Positions 12,340 through 25,280 of a stretch of 64,000 bases of DNA are shown piece by piece. Location of the stretch: positions 1 to 64,000 of the forward strand of contig SWBL01000291.1 of the NCBI GenBank assembly GCA_024195585.1, given 5' to 3'. The stretch's first letter is position 1; the number at the start of each line of letters is the position of its first letter. Both the position numbers and the translations under genes were made by a program. The stretch comes from Aureobasidium sp. EXF-3400. Lineage: Eukaryota; Ascomycota; Dothideomycetes; Dothideales; Saccotheciaceae. The notes under the pieces were generated by a model that ran no database searches, was not told the DNA's origin, and worked only from the letters and a program-made list of their open reading frames with translations.

Positions 12340-13055
12340 CATGTTCCAAGCAGACCAATGTAGACACACCAAAAAGTAAACGTTACAACAAGAGATCCTG
12401 ACAAACGTGTTCCGTCATATTGTACAACGCTCTGACTTTGAGCAACGCTTGTATAAGAGAGAGTATGATTAAGTGCGTAGTGGATCAAGTTAAGCAGTTG
12501 GCCATCTTCTAGTTCTAAGCACGAATGATGAATTGAGAGAAGGTAATATGGAGTGAACAAAAAGGCATGTTTCGCATTTCATTTCCGTTGGTCGTCCTGA
12601 GAGAGAAAGTTCATAACCCGCTCTTCCTCCTTCAGAAGCGGCAATCTTTCCACGTTCGTAGTACCAGAGACTCCTTCCCCCGATGTATAAACACCAAAAA
12701 GACAAAGAAAGCAGGACGAAAACAAATAGCATGTTCCCTCCAGCCTGGTACATTCGCATCGTCAACAGGACAAGAATGGGATTAGATCGCAACCAGAAAA
12801 ACGCAATGGTGTAGGAAGAATGAGCGTTCAAGTGGAGGAGAGAATGTGGTATAAAGTCTCGTTCCAAGTGATACGCTCGGGGTATGGCGGAATCGTTTAC
12901 GCCTTCATAACGCCGGAAGGGGAAGGGTCACACGACATCACCCATAGGGAAAGATGGGAGTGTGAGCAGTATTTCCAGGGTATTTTTCTTGGGTTTCTCG
13001 TATCGTGTGCTCTCTGGGATTGTTCGTGGGTCGGGTATCGGGAAGCATTGTGCAT
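12340..13055. other. convergent intergenic region
   Basis: This lies between the 3' ends of the unknown gene and the Rab11 gene. Short ORFs on both strands overlap one another and show no domain or codon bias. I see nothing supportable. Confidence 0.5.
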
Positions 13056-13866
<811 letters not shown>

Positions 13867-14357
13867 GTTGGTAGTATGTGGTGAAGTCGGGGGCTGATTA
13901 AGGAGGGGCGGGTCTCAGCAGACGTGGCAGCAGAGAAGGCGATCGAGAGCGGGATTGAGAGTAGCGGTTGGAGATGGAGCACGCAGCTGGAGTGTCGGCG
14001 AACAGGAACAGGTTACAACAACAGATCAAGCACACGAGGACAGTTGATGTGGCAGAAGGAGCAAGATCAGCTGTTGTTTGAAACTCCAGGCTGCCCAAGC
14101 CCGGCCCCAGTGAGACACGCCAACGCCAACGCTCCTTCCCTTCTTTTCCCCACCGCCAGCCAATCCACGCCGCTCACCTCAAAGCCTTGGCACCATACAC
14201 GTGCGCGCGCATGCATTATTTATCTTTGGAAGGCGCGACTACCTATCTATTCAAAACATCTCCCGCGACTTCTGTCGCTTCACTTGTCTTGCACCATCAC
14301 AACTAGAAGACTTCACATCGCAACGTGCTGTCATGAGCTTCCACCCCGCTCTTCACC
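13867..14357. promoter_or_regulatory. divergent promoter, Rab11 / chromodomain protein
   Basis: 491 bp between two opposed starts. It contains a run of C/T-rich sequence on each side and a TTATTTAT element near 14216, upstream of the chromodomain gene. No ORF here looks coding. Confidence 0.4.
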
Positions 14358-17300
14358 ATGGCCGCTTCTAAGTCTCGAGCAGTCTTCGACGAAGACGACG
14401 ACACCGATTCAGTCAAAACTGACAGCACCGTTGAAAGCGACTTTGAAGCAGAATACAGTGTCGAAAAGGTTAGCGTCCTGCTGTCTCCTTCCCTCTACTC
14501 TTACTAATCCACTCTAGATACTTGCGGAGCGCAAGACTGACCAAGGCACTTCGCAATATTTAGTGAAATGGGAGGGCTATGAACTCCATAGATCAACATG
14601 GGAACCACCCGAGAATTTTGTCGACCTTGACTGTCTCGTCAATTGGAAACTCCAGAAACGAGATATCGCCGAAGGTCGTGCCAAACCTTTCAAGGTTGCT
14701 AAGTTTGATGCCGCCGTGAGGCTGGACACAGAACAACGCGAACGTCGACATGCCAAACGAGCAGAGAAGCGCCAACTAAAGGAAGCCCGGGGACCCACAC
14801 CTCGTCGTCGCCTCCTTCCTAGAAAGGACCTGACGAAGAAGGGCACTGCAAGAAAGGCGCCAGCACGCAATGTTGCCAGCGCCTCTTCTTCTGCAACCGA
14901 GAGGTCACCTAGAAAACAGACCACTCCGCTTTTTGAACCGTCTTCTCCTAGTGGATCTGTCCGAAAACGGAAGAGGCCCGTGCCCGGCCAGCGCTCACCA
15001 TCTCCTGCGCTGTCGGTCAATGATGTCTCGAACTCGCAATATTCCATGTTCAACGAGCCTGCAACCACTTCCACGGGAAGTCCGCGCAAGTCTTCGTCGT
15101 CACATTCAACAGCTGTGCCGAAACGGGCTCGTGTAAATGACTCATCCGACGGAAAAGAAGCTACAAAGCAACGATCAGGTACGTCAGATAGAAGGTATAA
15201 ATGTGGTGTACCAGCACTTCACGGCCTGCGCTTCAACAGCCTGGCGTGGATGCAGTCTCTTTACAAACGAAGTCATTGCACAGAGTCAAGGCTTTCAAGT
15301 TGAGGCAAGCAAGAATCAGTCGTTTCCAACAAACAGCTGTGTGCCGTTCTCTGCTCCTAGACGACCATCCTTTGTGAACCGTCGAAGGCTTTAGACCCTG
15401 TACTAATTCGATCTTGTTTACAGGCACAGCAACAACTGTGGTTACTTCCAGGCCAAAACCATCAAATGCTTCGAGCGTGCAAAAGAAGCCCCGACTGAGT
15501 GAAGCTGTTGGTCACGTTGCAGCATCTGATGACAAAGACACCGAGCGCGTGCAAAAGAAGCCCAGACCGACTGAAGCTGTCAGCCAAGTTGCAGCATCCA
15601 AGGACAAAGACACCGAGCGCATTCTCAAAGAAGCCGTTAGCAGTTCCTCGAGACCCCTGACGAAATCATCTACGGTGCCGGACAATCTCGCCTCACGTCT
15701 TGCCTCAAACTCAATTCCTGCTGCTACTCTGACCAAATCGAGGGACGACCCTGAGAACAAGAACGCGACCGCAACCACCACCGTCCAGCGCCATGACCCC
15801 GCGCCATCCAACGTTGTCAAGGACGCACCGAGATCCGTAGCCAGAACTGCTGGACCAGCTCGACGAGCACCTATAAGTATGTTCATTGAACCAACGGCCA
15901 AGCGTAGACAGCGTCAACGCGTCAACGAATATACGGCTAAAGATTCGACCGCTTCTCAATTTGTCAACCTGTCAACACAGGCACGAATGCAATCTTACAG
16001 CCGTAACGAACCACCACCTGATGCCAGTGCTTTGACTTTCATCGATCTTAATACCAGCAAGGTTGCGGATGCTAACAATGAAACTTCATCTACAACGAAC
16101 GCCTTGCGAGTAGACACCAACGTGGCCAGAACCTCGGATGCAGAAAGTTCAGCTGCTCCTCACTCAGCGCCTACCTTCGAGAGACGTTCTGTCTCGGTCG
16201 CCGAGCCTCAACGTGAAGTTCTTCAAAGACGCCTCGCAACCACAACGCCCCGGCCGGCACAAGTGACCGAACCAAGAATCGCATATCCGTCAGCCCGAAC
16301 AGATGTACCACACTTACCACCCAGAAAATCCATAACATGTCGATTCGGGCTGAAAGGCACGTGTAAGAGGTCCGAGGAAAGCTGTCACCATGCACATATC
16401 TGGACCGGGCAGATGGCTCCCAAGAGTGCCATTGTCTGTACGTTTTGGGTAAAAGGCAATTGCAAATACTCCGACGAGGAGTGTGAGTATTATCACACTT
16501 ACGACTTTCCGCGCAATGTCGATGTGGGCAGACGCGATGGTCTTGAGGACGCAAACGGCTTTCGGGCCATGCAGCAGGCAAGACGTCGCTCAGAAAGCCC
16601 CGATCATTCTGGGCTGCGTCAGGATGAAGTCGAAGGGCGCAGAGGCAGAGTGAGTCTACCACACGTCAGGCCTCATCCGGATGAACGAACTCCAATCCAG
16701 TCACCATCTTTGGCGTCAACTACATCGTTCGAGCCCAGAAGGGACCCCCACACGGAAGATATTACAATGAATGATTTGAATGATGAGCCGCCCACCAACG
16801 TGGCTCCCGCCCCTAACCTCACTGTTGCGACGTCAGACGCGTTGAATGATAAGGATACTGCCGATCCTGTCGACATGTGTCTTACAATCACCCCTGCCTC
16901 TCAGCCTTCCTGCACTTTGGATGTAAAGTTGGTCTTCGACGCTAAAGCAAGTCGAACCAAGTTCCTCGATGCAGTCGGCGAAAATTCTTCTCTCGAAGGC
17001 TCCGAGGTATGTCGCTCGCGTGACTTCGAAGCATACTGGTTCTCAAAAGACATGTCATTGGCTTCGGGCGGTGTAGTATGTAAGCCAGGAGACGCTGTGG
17101 CCATCTACCTTGAGGACTTCCTAGTACTACATTCGTCGAGTCTTGTCATTCGGAATAACGACTTTATGTTCGTTGTCTACCCGACTAAGAATCCAGACTG
17201 GGGCTTCATGCCTCATCGGGGTCCCGATAGACCTGGCCTACGTTGGTACCTTCAAGCACCGATGCCCGGCACTTTAGACCCAATCATCATCAAGCCGAGC

Positions 17301-18314
17301 AAAAGCTCGTTCACTTCGATGTGTGCCGAACACTTGGGTCTCAACCCTGAGACTCTGTTCGCCGGTAACAGAGGCAAGCGTGTCGACAGAGTCGTTTATC
17401 TCTTCTTTCCTAAAGGCACGTTAGAGACCAAGCTGGTTGAAGTTTTCCTAAACGAAATAGGCGCAAAGTTCTTCTATTCAGAGGACTGTGACTTGTGGAC
17501 TCAGTTCTGTGGTAAAGGATCCACCGGCAATAGGGTCATCTTGATTCACCCCTCGATGAATGCATTTTGGAAAATTCCAGACTTTTGGAATGTTCTGGTG
17601 ACAGGAATGAATATATTCCAAGTCGGTGTGTCAAAGTCCATCAAACTTCGTCCGAACTCACCTCCCGAGTACGACTGTACACGCCTGTTTCCAAGTGGCA
17701 CACTCACACTTATCACGGACGACATCTTTAGATATCACCCAGCTGAAGCGCTTCGAGTGCTGAGTATTTACGAGGGTTACAAGATAAAACCCGAAGGCGG
17801 ACGAACAGACCGCATTTACTGCCGACCTGGAATACTGGCATGGCTTGCAGAGCTGATGGACGAAGACCGAGAAAAAGGCATCCTTGCCGAAGACTCTCCT
17901 CGAGTCAAATGTTGGCAGCTAGTTTTTGAATTACTAGGCATCCCTACGGCCGACAACAATCGCAACCCCTTCCGCTCGGACTTGAATCCGCCTCCTATGC
18001 TGTATTCGCCTCCCAAGAGCGAGATGCCTAGCTACGGCCCTATGTGGGACAGCAGTGAAGAGGAAGCCACAGATTTCTTGGTCAACTGGTTTGCAGGTCA
18101 CGCCGTCGAAGAGTGCGAAAACTATCGCCGTTTCAATGTACTCTATGAACAGCACGGCGCGCTGCTGGCTCGAACTCCTGGTCTCATGCAGCCCGAAAAC
18201 CCGAAGGATCCAAAGGAGTGGATGAAGAGATACACGCACATCAAGATTACCACGCCGGCGAGATTTGTTGTGCAGGTTGAGAACTACGAGAAGTCGAAGA
18301 AGGTACCTCTTTGA
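14358..18314 (+). CDS. chromodomain protein with two CCCH zinc fingers (possible Chp1-like heterochromatin factor)
   Basis: Three exons, 14358-14468, 14518-15178 and 15424-18314, total 3663 nt, 1220 residues. An acidic N-terminus precedes a chromodomain at about 32-85. Its three aromatic-cage positions are intact (Y33, W55, Y58 in YSVEKIL...VKWEGYE), so binding of methylated histone lysine is expected. Residues 90-560 are basic, Ser/Pro-rich and disordered, with an imperfect repeat around KKPRxxEAVxxVAAS. Two CX7CX6CX3H fingers lie at 563-582 and 596-615. Residues about 730-1210 are a folded region of alternating beta strands and helices with no domain I can name securely. The order (N-terminal chromodomain, middle nucleic-acid module, large folded C-terminus) recalls S. 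pombe Chp1 of the RITS complex, which has chromo, RRM, SPOC and PIN domains. That link is inference. The 245-bp second intron is unusually long for this window. Confidence 0.88.
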
Positions 18315-18755
18315 TTCGGAAGATGAGACAATCGATTGAAGACGGGAAGCCAAGAATGAGACACGATCAATTGAGGACGAGAAATGAAGGACTGTGAATT
18401 TCTTGCTGGGCGGAAGCAGAGATATGCTCTCATTGGTTTTTATGGTAAACGACTTTCACGAATAGATAAAGTCTGCTTAGGTAGCATTGACCCAGGTCGA
18501 AACGTTGAGGCAACTCCATCTATGTTCTTGTAATAGTTGATAATTGCGACCGGGTGATCCAGGACCTTGTGAGATATGTTGTGCGAGACTCGATCAACGA
18601 GCATCATAATGGAACGAAACACACTCTTTCTATAAACAAAAAACCTACATCCGGGTATGTACAAGCCTACCTCCCTCAAAGCACCTTTTCGTCATTCCAA
18701 CCAATAAAAACAATCAAAGGGTATAAACAAGAAGAGAAGACCATAACAACAACTT
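18315..18755. other. convergent intergenic region
   Basis: 3' UTR space between the chromodomain gene and the GPI-type protein. AT-rich and without a credible ORF. Confidence 0.5.
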
Positions 18756-20022
18756 TTATATCAACACAATGACAAGGGATACAAGCAAAGCGATGCTTCC
18801 TAGGCCTCCTAGGCCTCCACTGACCAAAGAGGCGGCACCGGTCGAAGGTGTAACGGGACCGCTGGAATTGACAAATCCCGCACCGCAAGTCAAGTCGATC
18901 ATGGCTGCTGCAGTGGTATAGACCTTGGAGACCGGCTGCGAGCGGTTGGTGGCCGCACTCGCAAATACAGACATGGTGTCTTGTAAGCAACTGGAGCAAC
19001 TGGGTGCTGTGGTGCCTGGTAAAGAGACGCCGAGAGGTAGGTAGTAGACATAACTGTTGGTAGGGGAAGTTGCATTCGTGATTGCATCTGAAAAGCCTAT
19101 GGTGGTTGATGAGCACGTGCTCATGAAGAAATTGGAAAGTTCGATACTTACAGTAGCTGCCCGTGTCATCGTTCAATAAGCACCCGGCGTGATAGAGTGA
19201 TTGGTAAGCTACAAAGCCAGCATAGGCTTGCATAACAGTGGGGTTCTGATTCTGCAGGTCGGCTGCACAGTTGTCTGGTGATTGGATCTGTCGAGCCAGC
19301 GACGCCATCAAAGTGCTGCAGCTGTCGAAATTGACGCCGCATGATGCACCAAGTGTCTGCGCCAGTTTGACTGGCGATCGTTGAACATTAAAGAAAGAAG
19401 TAGATGTCTGTATCATCAAACACATATCAGTTTCATGGTTTGCGTCAAGACTGTGGTAATGATCTCGACTAACCTGTAAAAGAAGAGATAACGGAACACA
19501 TTCATTAAAAGCATCATTTGACAGAAAATCCTTGAAGAAAGCAGGACATGAAGAAGTCGTAAAATTGTTTCCCAAACCAGTATCAAAGGGTCTGGGAAGC
19601 GCGTCTGAAGAAATGGTCGATACGGACGAAGCGGAAGAAGATGTTGGTGTAGAGCTCGCCGCTCGTTTGATAAAATGTTGCATGTATGGCTCCGGTGGAG
19701 TGCTTGTATCGAAAAGGAGAAGGCTTTCCGTGCTCGTTAGAGCATGCATTGTTTGCTCATCACCATCATCTGACAAGGCTGCGGCGTTGACACATGGACT
19801 GCAGAAACACAACAGTATGATCAGACAGACCAGTGTGGATGCTAGCTGCGAAACGCCATTTGACACTCTCGCGGAGTGCCGCCACGTAGTCAAGTCTGAA
19901 TATGGATATGAGGTCCGATTGTCCAAGGGAGAGGCGTTCGAGAGCGTTGATGCAGCGGTATCAGAGTCAACGCCGACCGTTGAGTCGTTTCGGCACTTAG
20001 GTGAAGAACCCCATCTGTTCAT
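18756..20022 (-). CDS. GPI-anchored-type secreted protein, DUF7729-like
   Basis: Three exons, 20022-19474, 19407-19152 and 19096-18756, total 1146 nt, 381 residues. A hydrophobic secretion segment (LVCLIILLCFCSPCVNA) lies at about 64-80, after an unusually long Ser/Thr-rich N-terminal extension with no Met close to the segment. Downstream is a Ser/Thr linker, then a cysteine-rich domain with the blocks CPAFFKDFLS, LLLQTSTSFFN, SCGVNFDSC, NCAADLQNQNP and CSSCLQDTM. These match a widespread ascomycete domain catalogued as DUF7729, as far as I recall. The C-terminus is a Gly/Ser stretch followed by a 15-residue hydrophobic tail (SIALLVSLVIVLI), the expected GPI signal. For intron 2, the upstream acceptor is chosen because it restores YCFSDAIT rather than YYAIT. 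Likely a cell-wall or plasma-membrane surface protein; function unknown. Confidence 0.85.
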
Positions 20023-21467
20023 CCCGGCAGCTAGGAGCTGATCTGAACGACGCGAAGGTGAAGGTTGCTCAATGGTATTTCTTTCCTTCCTTTCAACAAC
20101 GTCCTCTCATATTCAATTGGACGCCCTGAAATTAGGGATTACTTGATCCCTCTTTGCAGTCTCAGAAAGAAACAAATAGATTCGAACAAGGTATGACGAA
20201 ATCTGTAACAATCGGTGTCGCAAGTTTGACGGATGCTGTCCAAAACGGCGGAGCTAGTTGTGTTTCCAGTATAAAAAGAATGTGGGTTGTAAGTGTGGCG
20301 ATGAGCGACAGTATGTATAGTGCAAAAGCGAGCGTGTGATGAATTGAGAGGAGCCAGTCGAGTTGTATATGATGGCGCCAGGCGCCATCCATAGGCTGTC
20401 AAAGAGTTTGGGTCATGAACAATCTAAAAGCTTGACAGACGGTCCATGCCAATAGCCTCGATGCATAGCCATCGCTAGCGCACGGCCATGGCGGTCGTGG
20501 CTTCCTTCTCGAGCACAATTTCATGTGAGCGAGCGAGCGAACCCTGGACCGTCAGCCGGCAATTGAGTTCCTTCTCCCTCGTTCTGGAGGAGGGGGAAGT
20601 GCGCCAGGGCGCTGTCACTCACGACTCATTTTCCGAAAGGTCTTCATAGGCGATTTACAGTACCTGTTTGTACTGCGCGTACCTGCAGTCTCCTTGCTCA
20701 TTGCGTGTCGACACCAAAGTTGGAAACCGCATCCAGACCCTGGCTGCCATGTACTTTCCCGTCTCTGTTGGCACGGATGATTGATTTTGTCTTACCTTCG
20801 CGGAAGCGGCCGAGATGAATATCAAACCTTCCTGACTTCTATATTCCACTGGTCTAGAAAACTCATGGAAAGACAGAGAACTTCATACGGCAAGCAGAAA
20901 AAAAATGTCTCGAAAGCATGGGTGTGTGGAGAATGGTTTGTTTCGAAATGACTTGGATGTGTACCACTGTATCCAGTCTCAACGCTCTTCAGCTGCAGAT
21001 TGTCCTGCCTGGTTAATTGGCTCAGTCGAAGGTAGTCGACGGATACTTTTTCACATGCAATAACATCGTTGGCACGCATGACAGGTCGATCCGGGGTGCC
21101 TATACTCGTAGTCTTGCTGATCAATTTTCCTTTCGAGAATTCGATAAAAGCCACATCTTGAAGTTGTCGAATCCTCGTGCCCTAACAGGAGGAGCAAGGA
21201 CTTTACCCTCGACTTTGCGTTGGATCGTCGAAACAAAAGTATTAAGTCACATCTCCCTACTGAGGTGGGCTGATTGATTGTATATTGTATAGTCTTTCAA
21301 TTAATTTATGGGTATCAAGGTATCTAAAACAGAATGCTTCTCGCTTGCGGGTGTGAGCGTCAATTAAAAAAAGCATGGTACGCGCGTCATATTGCCTCGA
21401 AATTGAGTCGTTCAAAGGTCGGAACTGGAGTAAACCCATGGAACCTTCGATGCTTCTTCCAAGCGGC
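20023..21467. other. intergenic region, no clear gene
   Basis: About 1.4 kb between the GPI-type gene promoter side and the 3' end of TFIIIA. Minus-strand ORFs around 20822-21236 (110 and 61 residues) overlap in different frames and match nothing I know. A small cryptic gene cannot be excluded. No tRNA or repeat is seen. Confidence 0.45.
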
Positions 21468-23064
21468 TCAAAAGTGGTTCATTAGGTCGCCCTGAGGGTG
21501 TAGGGCCAGGCCCAACTGCTGCGCCAACCTTTGCTCTTCATAATCCGGCTGAACTCCACCGAGCCAGAATTGACCACCGTTCAGAGCTTCGCGCTCGACA
21601 GTGGCTTCGATAGCTTCAGTCTTTGTGTATCCATGAACGATTTCAAGATGAACCTCGAGATCGAATGGCTTGACGAAACGATGCGGACAAGTCTCGTCAA
21701 TGCAGGTGATGTCCCTTCCGTGTTCATAGCCGATTCCAGTGAGTCTGGCGAGTACTGCATTGTGGTCTTCGGGCGGAAAGCCACTAAATGATTCATCCTC
21801 CTCTTGCTTGGCCCTCTTTCCTGGACGGATGTATCCGGGGAGATGCAGGTGTTGAGTGCGGACATGCTCTTCGAGGTTCGCCTTTGCACTAAAAGCACGA
21901 CCGCAAGCACCACGACCATCCCACGCGGGAACACGCTTCGAACCAGTAATGTCGGTCTCTCCGCAGATGAATTGTTTCTGCTTCCCATGAACACTTCTTT
22001 GGTGAACGACGAGATTGCCCTTTTTGGTGAAGCCACGACCGCAGTCAGGATAATCGCAGACGTAGTTGCGACGGTCTTCGATGTCACCGTGCTGGATCTC
22101 CAGATGCGCTTTGAGGTCGCGATTCGAGACGCAAACATGACCACACTGCGAGCAGGTAGGTGGATGGACAGTCTTGATGTGTTGTTGCATCTCGATATAT
22201 GTAGGGAAGCCAACAGCAGTGACAAAGGCATGCTGGTTCAAACTTGGGTCGATATCGGCCATTTCGGTGGAGCAAATTTTACACCAGAAGCGATTGCCGC
22301 TGTGCTCGCGGTCCTTGTGAGCGATCAAATGGGTAGAAGTCTTGAAGCGAGCATCGCAAGGCAGGCCAGTGAAACGGTCAATTTGGTCGCAGACGAAAGG
22401 CTTCTCACGCAGATGGACGAGTTGGACGTGTCTGTCAAGAGTGTCCTGCTTCCGGAAGTTCTGGTTGCAGGGAGGAAAGTCAGTGCAAAGGAAGTCGGAC
22501 CTTGTGTTCTCGTGCGTCTTCTTGTGTTGTTTCAAGCGCTGGGCGGTATGAAAGCCTTTGTCGCAATCGGGCCAATCGCAAAGATAGTCTCGGACATCGT
22601 CGTGTTTCGCTTTGATGTGGTGCTTCAGGTGGCTCTCGCGGAGAAAGGTCTTGTCGCAGCCTTGCTGGGGACAGGCAAAGGGGCGGTCGTTAGTGTGAGA
22701 GCGTTTGTGTTCTTGGAGACGGACGGGACGAGAATATGACTTGGTGCAGCCTTCAAAGTCGCAGGCGTACTTGTTTTGGCGAGGTCTGGGTTGGGCTTTG
22801 GTTGACTTGGGAGTTGAGGGTTGGGTCGAGGTACGGGATGTGGCGGCAGGCGATGCAATCGAAGAGGCGTCATTCTGGTTGTAGTTATGTTCGTCCTGGT
22901 CACTGGCTGCTGAGAGACGATGCGTTAGGACAGAATTGATGACGGGTGGGGTCGATGTGAGTACCGTCTGAAGATTCTTGAACATGGTCAACTTTTGACC
23001 TTTTGACAGCTTCTGCGGTGTCTTCAGGCGAGGCCTTGCGCTTGACACCGGCAGAAGCACACAT
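21468..23064 (-). CDS. PZF1: transcription factor IIIA, nine-finger C2H2 protein
   Basis: Two exons, 23064-22965 and 22909-21468, total 1542 nt, 513 residues. The splice (donor after TCAGACG, CTAAC branch, CTCTCAG acceptor) joins an N-terminus beginning MCASAGVKRKASPED to the finger region. The unspliced upstream frame does not give a sensible start. Successive C2H2 fingers begin at YACDFEGCTKSYSR, FACPQQGCDKTFLR, YLCDWPDCDKGFHT, FLCTDFPPCNQNFR, FVCDQIDRFTGLPCDARFK, FWCKICS, TCSQCGHVCVS, YVCDYPDCGRGFTK and FICGE...CGRAF, with a further C2H2-like unit near CIDETCPHRF. The run of fingers and the GRGFTKKGNLVVHQRSVH linker style are those of TFIIIA, which binds the internal control region of 5S rRNA genes and nucleates Pol III assembly. 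It is divergent from S-formylglutathione hydrolase across 318 bp. Confidence 0.88.
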
Positions 23065-23382
23065 GACGCCGATTTTGATCAAGAAGCAGTCATGCGTGTT
23101 GAGTTGAGGCGCTTGTTTATCGACTGCGCGACACCTTGATCTCGCTCTGCGCTTTCTCGAAAACTTGTCGCCGAATCTGGGGTATTGCTGAGATTCTGCC
23201 GCCACTCACCGCCCGCGCCTAACTTCCCGGATTCGACTTCCCGATTTGTCGCGTTGTTGACCTCGTCATACCAATGCGGGGGAAGGTGGGCTGGCATCCG
23301 CAGGCCCACCTTAATAATATCGAGACTATCTCGTCCTTCTCTTGCTCCTGCCGTCTCAATTCCTTCTTGTAACTACACAAAA
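23065..23382. promoter_or_regulatory. divergent promoter, TFIIIA / S-formylglutathione hydrolase
   Basis: 318 bp between opposed start codons of two housekeeping genes. A pyrimidine-rich block at about 23330-23370 precedes the hydrolase ATG. I see no recognisable specific operator. Confidence 0.4.
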
Positions 23383-24412
23383 ATGTCTGTCGAAACCACT
23401 GCCACCATTGCCTCGTTCGGAGGCAAGCTCTTGAAGCTTGCCCACAAGGCTGCTTCCACAAACTGTGAAATGAAGTTCAACTTGTTCCTTCCTCCTCAAG
23501 CTCTCAAAAGCTCGGCAGATAAAATCCCCGTTCTGATCTATCTGTCTGGTCTGACCTGCACTGGTGACAACTGTTCCGAGAAGGGTTTCTTCCAGCACCG
23601 TGCCAGCCAGAAGGGCATTGCCGTTGTCTACCCCGATACCAGCCCCAGTACGTCTACACCAGTCTCCGTCCTCACCGTACTCGTATCTAACCTTTTATGT
23701 AGGAGGACTCGGAATCTCTGGCGAGGATGACTCGTATGACTTTGGCTCTGGTGCCGGCTTCTACGTCAATGCCACAAAGGAGCCTTACAACAAGGGCTAC
23801 AACATGTACTCATACATCACCGAGGATCTCCCCAAGGCTCTCTTCTCTTCTTTCAAGCAATTGGACTCGGATAGAGTCAGCATTACTGGTCACAGCATGG
23901 GTGGCCACGGTGCCTTGACCCTGGTATGCTCTCAAGTTCTTATTGTCTTGACACGAGCTAACGCAACCATACTCAGTTCCTGAAGAACCCCGGCAAGTAC
24001 AAGTCCGTCTCCGCATTCGCACCTATCGCCAACCCCAGCAACTGCGACTGGGGTAAGAAGGCCTTCTCTGGTTACTTCGGCGAAGACCAAAAGGAGAAGT
24101 GGGCAGAGCACGATTCTACAGAGCTCATCAAGAAGTGGAAGGGCCCCCTGGATATGCTCATCGACGTTGTACGTGTTAATCCGATGATTGAATCAACGAT
24201 AAAATACTGATACAATGTTGTAGGGTACTGGCGACAATTTCTACAAGCAAGGCCAGCTCTTGCCCGAGAACTTGACCAAAGCCGCACAAGAATCAGGCAA
24301 CGACAAGGGTATCAACCTGAGAATGCAGCCTGATTACGACCACAGCTACTACTTCATGTCCACCTTCGCCGATGACCATGTCGACCATGCTGCAAAGTAC
24401 CTGTTGGGCTAG
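23383..24412 (+). CDS. S-formylglutathione hydrolase (esterase D)
   Basis: Four exons, 23383-23647, 23703-23923, 23977-24168 and 24224-24412, total 867 nt, 288 residues, the normal family length. The alpha/beta-hydrolase nucleophile elbow is [10 protein letters not shown], with the family-typical double Gly. [16 protein letters not shown] contributes the oxyanion-hole region. GTGDNF carries the expected acid residue, and DYDHSYYF carries the catalytic His. The enzyme hydrolyses S-formylglutathione to formate and glutathione, the last step of glutathione-dependent formaldehyde detoxification after the class III alcohol dehydrogenase. There is no targeting signal, so it is probably cytosolic. 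All three introns are short (53-55 bp) with canonical borders, and the encoded protein has no gaps against the family pattern as I know it. Confidence 0.96.
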
Positions 24413-25280
24413 TGAGTGTTTACACATGACCTGAGGAGCAGTGGGCACACTAATTACGCTCCAAGCCGGCGTTCCCTTAAGGAAAAGCTCTAGACGACTT
24501 TGTCCTCTTTCACATAACGATACGCACAATTTATGACAGCGACATATGTCCTACGAACTACTCGAGTTCAATGTAAATACCAGTAATACATTGTGGAAGA
24601 TCAATTTCACCAATCTTTCTTTCGTGGCTGTCTAGATAGTTTTGCTAACATATGCATGGCATGCGACATTGGCTAGCAGACGTTTGAGCCTGAAGCGCCG
24701 CCATCTCGCTTCCATCCTCCCGGGACGACACGTCAGCAGTGACGAGTGATGCCAATTGCGAGATTGGCAGACTTCGCGATGATAATATCTTCCTAGACCC
24801 TTACTCGAGTGCTGAAGTTCTATCCCTGAGAAATCATCCTAGCAAGCCAGGAAACCGTCACAACGACACTTTCATCAATCGTTGTCCTCATCATAGGATC
24901 TTGTGACACGCACTGAGGCTTCCTAAGCACTACATACAAAAGCTAAGCGTCACCAGCCGCAGGTAACATTTGTCCCAGATTATAGATTCGTCACACCCTA
25001 CCGTTTCCCACCAGAAGAATGCGATGTTGCCTATCCACCATGCCGGGGTATATTGTTCAGACCTACACCATCAACTTCTAGACCCAGCATAGTCGGCGCA
25101 GTAATTCGGTGTTGCATTCCACGAGGTGGAGTGATGCCATTCCGCCCTTGCCTGAAATTCGCATGTTGCCTTGGCAAGGGGTGTTTACTGTCTATTGCTC
25201 ATATTCGATAATGACCCCGATAGTGTTCCTCCTCTTGGCACTCACTATACTGTTGCAAGCGTCACGGCTGCGTCTCGACA
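24413..25280. promoter_or_regulatory. upstream region of the serine-rich surface protein
   Basis: 868 bp with no coding signal. The final 60 bp before the ATG at 25281 are T/C-rich. A long 5' region would suit a regulated cell-surface gene, but no specific motif was identified. Confidence 0.35.

Noticed and set aside
20822..21236. Two overlapping minus-strand ORFs of 110 and 61 residues
   Set aside because: Different frames compete over the same bases, there are no splice sites joining them, and no family is recognised. Left as intergenic.
21804..22739. 311-residue plus-strand ORF
   Set aside because: Entirely antisense to the TFIIIA zinc-finger exon, whose C2H2 pattern is unmistakable. The reverse frame has no recognisable motif.
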